From Globodera rostochiensis (Eukaryota > Nematoda > Chromadorea > Rhabditida > Heteroderidae): 64,000 nucleotides of DNA. The stretch lies in contig JAEVLN010000012.1 of the NCBI GenBank assembly GCA_018350325.1, positions 1,571,991-1,635,990 of the forward strand. The letters run 5' to 3'. Position 1 is the stretch's first letter; each line of letters begins with the position of its first letter. The notes under the pieces were generated by a model. The model did no database searches and was not told the DNA's origin. It was given only the letters and a program-made list of their open reading frames with translations. Positions 36,543-48,420 of this stretch are shown here, one piece after another. Both the position numbers and the translations under genes were made by a program.

Positions 36543-39024
36543 ATGGCACAGCAACAACAACAACAACAACCAGACAACAACAATCATGGCGCCCAACAAC
36601 AACACAATGAGGACGAAGTTCGGCGACGCGTTGTGCGCTCCGACGAGTTGCCGAGCACTCCACAATCGTCGGCCAACCTTACAGCAGCTTCCTCCTCTTC
36701 AGGTCCCCCAAAACCGCAACATTTTTAGCGATGTCAACAAAAGCTTCTGTTTTTTGTTTTTGTTTTAAAGACGATGACGACCACCCGTTGACTGTGACGA
36801 AGGAAAAGCGTTTGCATCGTTTGAAAAGAGTGCTGCCGCAAGCGTCCGACAAGCTCGGCTCGTACATGGACTCCGCACTTTGCCATCTGCCCGAACGGTG
36901 CGCGGAAAATTCCAAATCAAAAACTTTTTTTTTGTTCAGATGGCGAAATTGGGTGGTCCGCGGCATTCTGTCGGTGGGTGACGTCAATGCATTTGAATAT
37001 CTGATGAAAAGCTTTTTGGCAGATTGTGATGATCAGCTTCTTCTACGTCATCGTCGGCCGTGGCGTCACTTGGCTGATGGCGGTTGTCTTTTTGCTGCAG
37101 TTGAAATGCTTCTCCGAAATCATCAACATCGGACTGGCCGTCTACCGACTCTTCGATTTGCCATGGTTTCGGGCGCTTTCATGGTTGGTGCACAAAAAAA
37201 CATTTATGGCATTGTTTTTTTTTTATTTAATAAAATTTAGGTATTTTTTGATCACCAGCGATTACTTTTTCTTCGGCGAAAGTCTCATCGATTATTTGGG
37301 CCTGGCGCTCAGAAAAGATGTAAATGTGGTTTGAATATTTTTTTGTTGTTCACGTTCTGAGATTGAATTTTTAATGAAAATTATTTGCACGACTGACAGT
37401 AAAATGGTCTTGAGCCCGGACGGGAATTTTTTCGGGTGCTTGTGTCAGGAAGTCGGACGGTATTTCCGTCCGGTAATTAGTGAATGCTCTTTAATTTTCC
37501 ATAAAAATTTTATTCCTTTTAATACCAAAAAAAAACGGACACAAAAACTTTTGTAGGAATTTCTGCGCGCACTGATCACTCATCATCGTCTGATCAGTTT
37601 TGTGCTCTATTGCTTTGGCTTCATCTGGTTTGTGCTGTCGTTGCAGAAGGGCTTTTATTTGCGTCAATTTTCGTTGGTAAATTTCATTTTAAAATTCAAC
37701 AAAAAAAAACATTTTGAATTATTAATAATCATTACACAGTTTGCCTGGACGCACGTGACGTTGCTGATCATTGTCAGCCAATCGTTTTTGATTCTGCAAA
37801 ATTTGTTCCAAGGAATGATTTGGTATGTTTTTTTTATTGTATTGTATCATCAACTTTATTGAAGATTGAATTTTGCTTATTTTCTAGCATTTTTCAAAAT
37901 TTTGCAGAAACATTTGTCCGCAAAATTTCTCAATTTTTGCCACCCAATTCCAAAACAAAAAAAATTGCCAGGTTCCTTGTGCCGGTGTCGATGATCATCT
38001 GCTGCGACATCATGAGCTACATGTTCGGCTTTTTCTTTGGCAAAACGCCGTTGATTAAACTGTCACCGAAGAAAACCTGGGAGGGCTTCATCGGCGGCGC
38101 GTTCAGCACCATTTTGTTCGGTTTGGTGGTGAGAATTGTTTTTTTTAAATTGTTCTGACAGTTTAGGAGTTTACAATCTTTAATGAAAATTTCCATTTTA
38201 CCCTTTTTAGCTCTCCTCTTTTATGGTGGACAATCCGAAGTTTGTGTGTCCGATGGAGTCCTACTACCAGGACTATTTGAACTGCACCATCCCGCCCTCC
38301 TTCCAACCAAGGCATGAGACTTTACTTTGAGCGGACTCGTTCAACATTCACAGAATTTTGTTTATCAAAATTTAACAAATTTTTAAAAAATAAATTTTAT
38401 GAATTTTCTCACTCTTTTCCTCCAGAGAGTTTGACGCGCCACGTCCCCTTTCTTTGCTGCTGCGTGTGCTGCACTTTGACCCGGTGCTCCGTTTCCGCCC
38501 TTTCCTCGCCCATTCGGTGGTGTTGGCACTGTTCGCCTCGCTGATCGGACCGTTCGGCGGCTTCTTCGCCAGCGGCTTCAAGAGGGCTTTCAAAATCAAA
38601 GTTTGTGTGGACGACTCCATTTACGGATTGGAGATGGACAAACTCAAAAGGCTTAGGCTTTTAAAACCGGTTTTGCTTTAAGGATTTTGGCGACATCATC
38701 CCGGGCCACGGCGGTCTCATGGACCGTTTCGATTGTCAGCTGTTGATGGGCTCGTTTGTCAATGTGTACATCTCCTCCTTCATCAGGTCCAACCGATCGC
38801 TATCAAAATGGATTTTTTTTTATAATATTGTGAGGCGTAGGGGGGTGGGGCAATAAATTTTCGTTCAGACCCCATCAATCCAAAACCATTTTTCCAATGT
38901 TTGCAGATCTCCGAATCCGAACCGAATTGTGCAGCAAACGTTGTGGCTGCCGGTGGAGGACCAATTAGCCGTGTACCACGCGCTGCAGGAGCAACTGATC
39001 GCCGGCGGGGTAATCGGCGGTTGA
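36543..39024 (+). CDS. cdgs-1: phosphatidate cytidylyltransferase (CDP-diacylglycerol synthase)
   Basis: Converts phosphatidic acid and CTP to CDP-diacylglycerol in the ER, the precursor of phosphatidylinositol and cardiolipin. ATG at 36543 starts a Gln-rich cytosolic N-terminus ([16 protein letters not shown]). Membrane exons follow: [58 protein letters not shown] and [20 protein letters not shown]. Then the conserved [40 protein letters not shown] and the CdsA signature with [20 protein letters not shown] followed by LMDRFD. The tail reads [19 protein letters not shown] and ends AGGVIGG. The catalytic Asp residues of the metal-binding motif are present. Note that the exon at about 38440-38600 is joined to the one at about 38690 with the K-D junction of the signature split by an intron. 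Confidence 0.93.
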
Positions 39025-39964
39025 GAGGAAAATGGAAAATGTTTTTTCACAATTTTTCTTTATTCGTGCATACATTTACACCCACACACATTCATCTCCT
39101 CCCGTTCTCTCGTCTCGTCCTGAAGTCATGTCCAGCAGAAAGAGTCGTCATTCAAATTTACAAATTCTGTGGGTGGTTTTCTGGCGCGGCGTCCATTGGA
39201 AATTCTTTTTAGACAAAAAAAAAAGTGGCGCTGGATACCGATGTCCGTCCCCCCCCCCACACCTCCTCCATTTTGTGTATAAAAATGCCCTCATTTTTAC
39301 AACAAATGTTCCCTGTTTTCTCTGCTACGAAATTGCGCACAATCTCCGCAACCCATTCAATCAATAACCCATGTCCTATCTATTCATTACCTATTGATTG
39401 ATTGATTTATTATTGATTACTCTAGAAAAGTGATGATGCTAATAATCTCTCTCGTGTTACCTCCTCCTCTTTCGAGCCGTCACTCTATTGAAGCACAAAA
39501 AACTTTTTGAATTTGAAATTTGATTTAAATGTGTGTGGGCATCGATAGAAAATGGCAAAAAAAGAAACAATTGTTCCAGCAACAATTTTGGACTGTAAAT
39601 ATTTTCCATTTTCTATCTTGCCACAAAATGCGAATAATTTCTTCCAATCCGCCACAATTCATTCCGACTTTTCATTCTTTAGTTGCCATAGTCCGTGAAG
39701 TGAATAGATAATCAATCATTTGTGAATAAATCCATAGCAAAAAGTTTTTATTTTGGGGAAGTGTCTAGTCTTAATCTCGAAGATTTTTTTGAAATTACCT
39801 CCCCTCTGTCAAACGAAGTTCAAGGAGTTCAGACCGGGCCGGAATTGCACAGCAAATTTATTGTACAGAATAAGAGCCCATCACCAGAACAATACAGCGG
39901 GTACAAAAATATATGAAACGACCGATTGATTATCCCAAATGGCCAAACAAAAAGTGGTCGATGA
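39025..39964. other. spacer between convergent genes
   Basis: 3'UTR-like AT-rich sequence between CDP-DAG synthase (+) and the ANKS3-like gene (-). No exon or repeat of note was seen. Confidence 0.5.
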
Positions 39965-42499
39965 TCACAAAAGGAATGAGCCCAGCCGGGCATTCATCCG
40001 GTCCAACTCCCTCACCAGCTCCTCAATGGTGCCGCGCAGCGGGGTCCGCGTGGCGCACGCGGTGCACCGTCCGTTGTGCACCATTTGGGTCAGCACCGGA
40101 AGAGTTTTGGCATTTTGTTAGGATTTTTTGTTTTGTTTTTTTGCGCAACTTTTTGAAACAGTTCAGTAATTTTTGTTGGTAAAATTTTAAAAATCCTCCG
40201 ATTTTCCAATGAGAAAAACACTGACCAGCCTGCACTGGGCGTTCACGCGTCTCTGCTCCTGCATTTCCCGTCGCTGATCCGCGCACAGTTTGCCCAGCTC
40301 GTCCATCCGCTGTTGCTGACGATTCTGTTGTTGCTGTTGCATCTGTAGCTGCTGCTGCTGTTGTTGTTGTTGTTGTTGTTGTTCGGGTTGTTGTTGAACA
40401 ACACCAATTGTCGGCGGAGGGTGAAGGCGAATTTGTTGGGATGACTGAACGCATTGGAAATGTGTCCCCGTACAAACATGACATTAAGCGGTGAAGAGAA
40501 TTTTATTCAAATTCTAGTTTTAAAATAATAATAAAAACGAAAATTATAAAAATTGTTTCAACAAATTCCCGCGCACCGTCTGTTGCTGTTGTTGTTGCTG
40601 GTGATTGGTCCGTTCACGAATAAAATTGGTGATTTTGCGCTTTGGGCCCACCAAATGAATTCCCATCTTTTAAAATTAATTAAAAATCATTTTAAAAACA
40701 AAACAATTTTATTCAAAATGCCGCGTCTTGGCACTAATTGTCAACCTCGTCCAACTCGCGCTCCGTCACTTTCAACAGCGCTTCGATTGTCCTCAAAAGT
40801 TCATTTTTTTATAACTTTCTTTTTTACAATTAATAATTTTAAAAACTTTAAAAAAAAGTTAAATTGGGGTAATTTAAAAATCAATGTAAATTTTGCAAAA
40901 AACAAAAATTTAAAATTATTGACGACGGCCAACGCACCAAACGCCGCCTTTTGCAAAATTGGGCGAATATTTCTGCAGTTCCAACTGACATAGCAGCTTC
41001 TCCAGCTCAGAGTCCTTTTTTCTGTATTTCTGAGAGCAAAAAACAAAACAAAAAAAATGTTTTTAAACAAATTTTTAAAAAATTTCATAACCTTCAAAAC
41101 GCTCTGCAATTTGTCGTCGGCATTTATTGTAAACGCATTTTGGCCTTGTTTGTTGCACCGGGTCGGGTCGCCTTTCTTTAAATTTTTTTATGTTATTTTA
41201 TAATAATTAAATTCAATATTTAATTAATAACATTTTAAAAGAATCATTTTTTTTTTGTTGTTGTTGAATTTTCCACCTGCTCCAAAAGGTAGGCCAAAAT
41301 TTTTTCGTCGCCATTTTCACACGCGGCCAAAACCGGCGTTGAGTCGTTGAAGTCTGAACACGCAAATTAATATATTTAAAATGATTAAAATTAAATTATA
41401 AATTATCAAAATATATATTTTCCATTCTGTTCACCCGGCAAATTTGGGTCTGCGCCATTTTCGAGCAGTAACTGCACCACCGGGGCATGGTAATATTTAC
41501 TGAAATTTACACATATTTCCTTATTTAATGACTCCCTCATAATTAATTTACACGGCGTAGTGAAGACTGCTCCGGCCGTACTGGTCCCGACGATTGCAAT
41601 CGGCCGAAAAATCCAACAAAATTCGGACCTGCCATATTTTTTCATTTTTTTGAAAAGATGGCAAACAAAAAAGCATTTAAAAATATTATTTTCTGGAAAT
41701 AAATTAATAATTATTATTTAAGAAATAAATTAATTTATTATTATTTAATTCTGGAAATAAATTGATAATTATTATTAATTTGGAAATAAATTAATGTTTT
41801 CAAATTAAAGCGCCGTTTTTGGCCCGCCAAAACGGCATTAACCCACCACGTCAATGGCACCACAAGAGGAAGCCAACATAATCTGTGCAAATCACAAAAT
41901 TCATTCCCACTCCGACAAATGTACAAAAAATATTCATTTGTCCAAATTGTTTTCCATTTTGGCATTTTCAGTGGTTGTGCCATTCTTCAACCCCCCCCCC
42001 CCCATCCATCCGACGGAATGAATGGCTCACCCCGGTCTGATCGCGCTCATTGACCGCCTCCACGTCGGCGCCCCTCAACACGAACAGTTGGCACAGCTCC
42101 CGATGGCCCAAATAGGCGGCGTACATCAGCGGGGTCCAACCTGACAACAAAAAAACAAAAAAAATGCCAGAAATCGCGCAATTACCTGCCGCATTTTTGG
42201 CGTTTAATTCCTCCTCAAAATTGAAGTCCTGAATTTAAAATTTGAAAATTATTTTTATTAACAAAATTTGAAAAATGTAATCAAATGTTTTTTGCCCGAA
42301 TGTTTTCGGTGTTCAAACTGGCGGCCGTCCAAAAGTCCATTTCGACCGCCGTTTCGCCCTCCTCCCGCCGTTGCTGCTGCTGTTGTTGTTGTTGCTCATT
42401 TTGTTGTGGCGGCGGAAGTGCCAGAATTTGCTGAAGCGCACTTTGGACGGCTAAAGAGGCACAATTTTGAAGGGCAACCGAAGAGGCGGAGGAGGCCAT
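39965..42499 (-). CDS. ANKS3-like ankyrin-repeat and SAM-domain protein
   Basis: ANKS3 is a cytoplasmic adaptor linked to cilia (it binds ANKS6 and BICC1 through SAM polymerisation in vertebrates). ATG at 42499 gives MASSASSVALQNCAS, followed by poly-Gln. Ankyrin repeats: AGWTPLMYAAYLGHRELCQL, IMLASSCGAIDVV, LLDFSADCNRRDQYGRSSLH with YAV, HAPVVQLLLENGADPNLPGE and DSTPVLAACENGDEKILAYL. The SAM domain is split over exons: KDSELEKLLCQLELQKYSP, LRTIEALLKVTERELDEV and IHLVGPKRKITNFIRERTN, matching the ANKS3 SAM ending in GPKRK. A poly-Gln stretch, a coiled coil (MDELGKLCADQRREMQEQRR) and a Cys-containing tail (VHNGRCTACATRTPLRG) end at LGSFLL and TGA. The conserved order of ankyrin, SAM and coiled coil supports ANKS3 rather than other ankyrin proteins. 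Confidence 0.82.
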
Positions 42500-43195
42500 C
42501 GCCAAAGGCGCAAAAAAATCAAACAAAAGGACGGCGGCACTAAAAACATTTAAAATGCATTTTTTTAAATTAAATTAATTGCAATCCGATCGATTGGTGC
42601 TTATAAAAACGCTTTTCTTTTTTCCCGTTGGTAAATATGAAGAAATAAATGTGAAAGCAGCCAGCTCCGATCATATCGATCAAATAAATGAATTCATTCT
42701 GCGCAACGTTCATCGTTGACTCCCCCCCCCCCCTGTTGTGATTGGTGATAAAATGGGTGGAACCAAAATTGACGGATGGTCCGATCAGATCGCACAGCCG
42801 ATGCCCCACAAAATCGACGTCCCCCCATTTATAAATGGACAAACATCAAAATGCAATGGTTGGCATCGGCACTGATGCCGTGACGTCGTGCCGCTGTTGC
42901 TGAATGCCATGTGTCCGGTGTACAAACTCGCACGCGAATCTTGGTCGACCCTACCCCCCTCCCCCGCCCCCCCCCCTAACATCGCACCTCGCAGCGCTCA
43001 AGCCGACCCCCCCCCCCGTTGGCCATCTATGTGCTCGACAAGACAACTTGATATTTATAAGTTTTATGCAATAATAAATCGGAAAAAAACATGGAAAAAA
43101 ACAATTTACGTTTATTTTATCACTAATCACCGAGTATCGTTTAGCATTCAATTCACATATTTAAAACAGCGAAAATTCTATCAAATAATTTCGGC
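42500..43195. other. spacer between ANKS3-like 5' end and MSH4 3' end
   Basis: AT-rich with C runs near 42720 and 42960-43015. No supported gene. It must include the promoter of the ANKS3-like gene. Confidence 0.45.
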
Positions 43196-46100
43196 TTAAG
43201 CATGGGAGGACTCGTTGCCCATCAAATTATTCGACGGCACAACGTCCACATCATCGACGGACGACTCAAATAAGGACGAAGTTACAGCACTAAAACAGCA
43301 CGCAGTCATTCCCCCAAACAGTCCCCCTAAAATGGTCACCAATTCTCTTTCGCCTTCCGAATTCGTTCGGCCAATTCCCGCGCTTCCTTGATGATTTTGT
43401 CGGGAAATGTCGCCAGTTCAGCCAATTCCAAGCCTAAAATGTAAAAACGTTAACCTAATGGAGGGAGGCCATTAGTAACGTAGGCGCACTTCATTATTCA
43501 ATTTTTAAAGAAATTAAATTTAAAAAAAGATGCGAATTTAGTCAAAGCCCAAAGTTGGAGCAGCAGAAAACTGCCGGTGCCGGAAAATGTTTTCAGAGTC
43601 AAAAATTGCATTTCCCCCAACACTGGTTCAGCTTTTAAGCATTTTACCATATAAAGGGCCTTCATACGGTCCCGTGTGGAGCTTCGGTGACGGCATGAGA
43701 TCTCCAGTCTGGTCGTCGGGTCGACCCGCGAGACGGAAGTGAAGTGATAACTTTATTTGACCAAATTTCATGGCATTTAGGGGGGGGAGGTCTGTTTAAC
43801 AAGAAGCTCACTTCTTCACAATGTCCGGGTAGTTCAATGCCAGGTGCGCCATGTCCAAGAAATGTGTGGCGAAGAGCACAAAAGCCTATAAAAAAGTCGC
43901 GAAAGATTAATCAAATTGTAAAACAATCCAAAAAAATAATCACCCCCGTGGAAAGCAATCGCTCACAAATCGCATAACAAATGCCAATGCCCTCTTCGGT
44001 GGAAGTGCCTGAATAAATCATCATTGGAAAAGAAAAACAAATTCAAGACGTTCACTCACTTCTGGCCAGTTCGTCCACGATGATCAACGACGTTTCGTTC
44101 GCATTTTGCAATATCACCGCCATTTCGGACATATGAAAGACAAAAGTTGAGTTCAAGATCAAGTTAATATGGGTAAAAGAAGTGAACCTCCACCGCAAAA
44201 CCGGACAAATTTTGCACCAAATTGTCGTTGTGGCCAACCCGCGAAAAAATGCGCGTCATCGGCACAAATGTGGCCGTTTCGGCAGGGACCATACAGCCCA
44301 TTTGGGCCAATATTTGCAGCATACAAACTTGACGCTAAACTCACCCCGGGGGGAAGAAACCGTTAAGTTCAACAACAATAAACAACAACTCTTCCAATTA
44401 CCATGTAAGTGCTCTTTCCCGCCTAAATTGGGTACAAAATTGTTGAATACATTGAATTTTTTAGTTTAACTTCATTTTAAATCAGTTTTTAAAGGTCCCC
44501 CGGATTGGAAATTGCGATTTTTGTTACGACTCAAAATTGAGGAATAACATTAAACAAAGCAGAAATCCCCACCATGTTTGTGTGATATGTACAATCGAGA
44601 AGAAGGAGAAGAAGAACGGCGGATGAGAGTCTCGAGGGAGGAACAACGCCCACAGACTTATCGCAAGCTGCCATCGCCCCCACTTTTCCCCACACATTGT
44701 TTGTCCTTCCCCTCGAAAGAGACCGCCCCCTCCGGCAATGATAAATTGACGAGAAACCCAGCAGTGGGGGCTCAGTCGGTGCCCTCCCTTTGGCCCCCAA
44801 AGGCATGGCCCCGGCGGGGAACTCTGTGATGGGAAGGACGACCTCGATCTTCATACTGTACGTTTGGAACATTCGGATGTCAACCCTTTTGATCAATAAA
44901 CCTTTCGGAGACCAGAGTGATCGGAGAATGCAACATCAGGGAAGAAAGGGGGAACAACGGGAAGGGCCCTCCCATGGATCGAATTCCCCAGAAGGGCACT
45001 TCCCCCCCCCCCCACACTCCCGAATGAACCCCGAGAGTCGGACCACCCAGGGAAGGACGGACTCTTTCCCCAGGAGCCCTACCACATTTGGACCTGCGAT
45101 GACCGCAAAACGCGACTCAGAGTGGGAGGCAAACTGAAAACGTACACCATCAATTAATTAAAAAAATGGCACAAATTTTACCGTATTGTTTGGCACAACG
45201 TCCTTCCGATAGTCCAAAATTGGATGGCGCCCTTGCACAATTGAAAGCTCTTTGCCAAAGCTTGGACGAACTTTGAGCGAGGATTTTTTTCGACAAATTT
45301 TCGGATGATTTTTTCTTTTTACCGGCCTGCACCCGGCTGCAATAGCATGCCAATGCCGCGTAATAGTCGAACAGCGAAACCAACTCGGCACATTTGTAGA
45401 GGGCGGGAATGTACTCGCGGATTGAGGCGATCAGTTGGTCAAGCACCAAATTGCTCTTTTGCAGAATTTCATTCTCGGATTGGAGGAGTCGGTCTGCGAT
45501 TTGTTCAATTTGCATGGAATGAATTTGGAGGAGGGAGGGGGGGAGCGGCGCGTTCAATAAATCCCAAAATTGAGCCAAATAACGGCTTCAATTTCACGTT
45601 TCTGGAGTTGCCGACGCCGTAACGATAGAGCAAAGCAATTTTTGAAATATCCAAACTGACCGTTGTATTTGATCAAGTCCCGGGTGGTGAACGTGAGGGA
45701 TGCCTTGTTGAACACGACTTGGATGCACTGCTGGGGCAAATTGATGCTGTACGGGTCGTTGGCGTGCAGTGAAAAGTGGTAACCGCGGGACTGGGAGTAG
45801 CACAACTGCGCTCCCGGAATGTCGTTTATCTCGACCGCGCCGAACTCTGAACAACAAACAGAACGATCAACAAAAAACGGTAGATGAAATGTACTGACCA
45901 ACAATTCGGGCAACCAACTCCTGATAGGTTCGTCGGGCCAAATCGAGCAGTACATGCTGCGATTCAGCAACCGCAAACAGAATCTGGTCCTTGGACGAGG
46001 CGGCCACCAAACCCTTCCGTTTACGCGTGGTCAATTCGGGCGAGATTTTGTCGTTGACAAACTCAGCGATTGCTTGAAGACGACAGTCGTCCAATCTCTG

Positions 46101-47822
46101 CAATTTCGAAAGCCCACAAATTGAAGACGTACATGGAAGGGACCTACGCTTTTGGTCTGTATGAAAAATGAGGACTTCGAGCGGCCAATCACTTCAGAAA
46201 GTTGTTTGATTGCGTCGAGCAGCCTTTTTAGTTCAATAACCTCAAATATTTTTTGTAACAAATTTGTATTTTGTTAAAAAACCTGAATGATTTTGTTGCG
46301 AATCACCCGTTTTGAATCCTCACGGCTGGCGTTCTGTTCAACATTGATGAACGTACACAACGAAATCAATTGCTGAAGATCGTGCAGATTTGAAAGGATC
46401 GACCGAATTCTGTCGCACATCTGTAAACAGTACATTTATGTGGGAGGGAAAGGGGGCAAAAAAGTAAGATTCAAATTTAAAATCGTTTTTTTGAAGCGCA
46501 CAAAACATGTGTTTGAATGTTTTTGAGGCCAAAAGATTCCGAAAAAATTTTGAAATCGAAAAACCTTCAATTTGTGTCCAGGTCACCAATTCTCTTTCGC
46601 CTTCCGACTTCGTTCGGCCAATTCCCGCGCTTCCTTGATGATTTTGTCGGGAAATGATGCCAGTTCAGCCAATTCCAAGCCTAAAATGTAAACAAATGTT
46701 AACCCGGGCCTATCAGTAAGGTTAGCGCCTGCTTAAATAAAATCAAACCTGCCAATGGTACCGCATAACGGCAAGAGTCCGGGCGGCACGGGCAGCCAAC
46801 TTGGAGGAGGCTGTTGTTGTTGTTGTTGCTGCGGTTGTCCATCATCGGCAGCGGCCCGGACAGCATCAAAGAAAGTGCCGCCTACGCCACTGAAATTGGA
46901 CTGCCGTTGTTGTTGTTGTTGCTGCTGCTGTTGTTTCTGTTGCTGCTGTAGTTGACCATCTCAAAAACCCGCTTTGAATCCTCACGGCTGGCGTTCTGTT
47001 CAACATTGATGAACGTACACAACGAAATTAACTGTTGAAGATCGTGCAGATTTGAAAGGATCGACCGAATTCTGTCGCACATCTGTAAACAGTCCATGAA
47101 ACATTTACATTTATGTGGGAGGGGAAGGGGGAAGGCAAAAAAGGAAAGATTCAAATTTAAATTACGATGTCGAAATTGTGGGAAGAGTTCCCAAAAAAGC
47201 AATATAATGAATCAAACATTTTAAATTTTCCGTGTCCAATTGGGTCGCCATGGAATTTTGGTGTCAAAAACAATGTTTTTTTGAGAAAAAATGACTAAAG
47301 TCTGCTCCCCACTGACATACCGCCTGATTCTTCACCAACTCCTGCACAATGTCCAGACGCGTGTTGATGATCTCCACGGAAGCGGACGGCTACAAAATCT
47401 CAAACAGAGAGTTGGGGTTGCCCTTCTTCGGCAACATGTCCAAATGGATCAAATCCAAGCTGTTCCAGCTGTTCACATCTGAACAGCAGAAGAAAATTTA
47501 TTGAATTATGCAAACAGACAAACAAAAACCTTTTTTTAAAAAATAAACCAAAAACATTCAAAAAAAAAAAATTGGGTTTTTTACAATTTACGTGGCACAC
47601 AATAAAAGGGACAGAACGGCCCCGACCCCACGCCGTCCAGTTCGGCGGACCCATTCCACGGGTTGACACGGTTAAATTCAACGAAAGAATCACCATGGAA
47701 TACGTCGGCGGCATCGCAAAGACTCAGCCGAATGCGCAGCAGCGTGTACGAGTTGGTGTCCACGAATTGGCACAATGTGAGTTCGGAGTGCCGGATGTCC
47801 ATTGATGCCATTCCTGCAAAAT
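43196..47822 (-). CDS. him-14: MSH4 / HIM-14 meiotic MutS homologue, rearranged 5' half
   Basis: MSH4 pairs with MSH5 to stabilise crossover intermediates in meiosis. N-terminal exon (47822-47690): MASMDIRHSELTLCQFVDTN. Then LDLIHLDMLPKKGNPNSLFE, VEIINTRLDIVQELVKNQ, LHDLQQLISLCTFINVEQNA (present twice, at 46966-47090 and 46305-46430), IELKRLLDAIKQLSEVIG, DDCRLQAIAEFVNDKISPEL, LDLARRTYQELVARIVGQ, QLCYSQSRGYHFSLHANDPY and FGKELSIVQGRHPILDYRKD. The ATPase has Walker A split as RFAVIAGPNV and AGKSTYM, then VCMLQILAQMGCMVPAETAT, MAVILQNANETSLIIVDEL, then STSTEEGIGICYAICERLL, FVLFATHFLDMAHLALNYPD, and LELAELATFPDKIIKEAREL. The protein ends MGNESSHA. Odd points: an in-frame TAG follows NSLFEIL unless an intron ends there; the TLQRRYFND-type exon is absent but present at 61056-61300; and foreign and duplicated pieces lie at 46580-46965. 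The ATPase half looks intact, while the 5' half may be non-functional. Confidence 0.82.
46583..46690 (-). pseudogene. duplicated MSH4 C-terminal exon
   Basis: Nearly identical to the MSH4 exon at 43335-43440. It reads LELAELASFPDKIIKEAREL, then AERSRKAKENW and stops (TGA) where the true exon has its splice donor. It lies inside an MSH4 intron, upstream of the gene's own mid-exons, so it cannot serve in its normal position. Similarity continues about 45 bases beyond the exon into the neighbouring intron. Confidence 0.85.
46770..46965 (-). pseudogene. copy of CNOT4-like 3' exon inside MSH4
   Basis: About 95 percent identical by eye to 59770-59960. On the minus strand it reads poly-Gln, then RQSNFSGVGGTFFDAVRAAA and PPPSWLPVPPG, then diverges from the other copy. 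Its upstream edge joins the duplicated MSH4 mid-exon directly at TCTCAAAAACCCG (about 46966), so it is a rearrangement junction and not an intron. It is probably non-functional here. Confidence 0.75.
46966..47170 (-). repeat. duplicated MSH4 mid-exon with flanking intron
   Basis: A direct duplicate of 46310-46475. Both read MCDRIRSILSNLHDLQQLIS and TFINVEQNASREDSKR, and similarity extends into the following intron (GGGAGGGGAAGGGGG, then ATTCAAATTTAAA). One of the two copies is probably the original exon and the other arose by tandem duplication. If both were spliced in, the protein would repeat this helix segment. Confidence 0.85.
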
Positions 47823-48073
47823 GAAAAAATAAAAATAAAACAGAGACCAAACAGAAGCAACTTGGGCTCAACGCCAAACAAATTTAAAAAAAATAAACGC
47901 CACTGCTGGAACACTAATTAGGCGCGAAAAATGCTTTTAAAATTGTAAATGAGTGATTAATTAACTCACCCCCCCCCCCATTCATTTTTTTTTGGATAAT
48001 GAATGCCGGTAAAAGTTAAGTTTGTGGGCCCCCATTTTGAAAAAAAAAAAGTTCAAAATCGTGAAAAGTGTGT

Positions 48074-48086
48074 TTCTGGAAGGTTT
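48074..48086. promoter_or_regulatory. candidate heat-shock element upstream of Hsp70 copy A
   Basis: TTCTGGAAGGTTT has the layout TTC-nn-GAA-nn-TTT, two perfect and one near-perfect HSF pentamers. It lies about 150 bases before the ATG at 48226 in the region between the divergent MSH4 and Hsp70 genes. No equally good site was found upstream of copy B. Confidence 0.35.
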
Positions 48087-48225
48087 TCGGGGTCGTAGAA
48101 TCCGAATCCGACCTCCATTTCGATCAATTCCAAACCCGGGGCCCGAATTCAACTATTTTGTGCAATAAATTAATTTTTGGAAAATATGCAAAATTTGATG
48201 AAAATTTTTTGTAAAATTTAGGAGA

Positions 48226-48300
48226 ATGAATAATAACCAGCGTCCTCCCTCCCCGGCGGCAGAACCAGAACCTGAAGGAGCCGCGGAAGACGAACCCGAG
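48226..48300 (+). CDS. probable first exon of Hsp70-like gene A
   Basis: ATG directly after an acceptor-like TTTTTGTAAAATTTAG (possible spliced-leader site) encodes MNNNQRPPSPAAEPEPEGAA followed by EDEPE, then a GT donor. It joins in phase 0 to the exon beginning [13 protein letters not shown] at 49333. The second gene copy has a matching exon at 62005-62073, which supports its being genuine. The intron holds a hairpin and a minisatellite. Confidence 0.5.
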
Positions 48301-48310
48301 GTTTTGCGCA

Positions 48311-48420
48311 AATGCGCCAACGCCAATGCCATATTTTTCTATGTCCCTTCGTTAAACTTAACGAAGGGACATAGGGGAGCAATTAAATATGGCATTGGCG
48401 TTGGCGTTATGAAGTATCTT
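48311..48420. repeat. long hairpin in Hsp70 A intron
   Basis: CGCCAACGCCAATGCCATATTT is mirrored by its reverse complement about 50 bases later. The centre TATGTCCCTTCGTTAA is mirrored by TTAACGAAGGGACATA. A homologous, slightly decayed hairpin lies at 62088-62168 in the paralogous intron, so it predates the duplication. Confidence 0.85.

Noticed and set aside
44530..45137. ORFs of about 115-121 codons on both strands inside the MSH4 ATPase region
   Set aside because: The Walker A motif is split around this interval (GPNV before, AGKSTYM after), so it is an intron that has gained inserted sequence.
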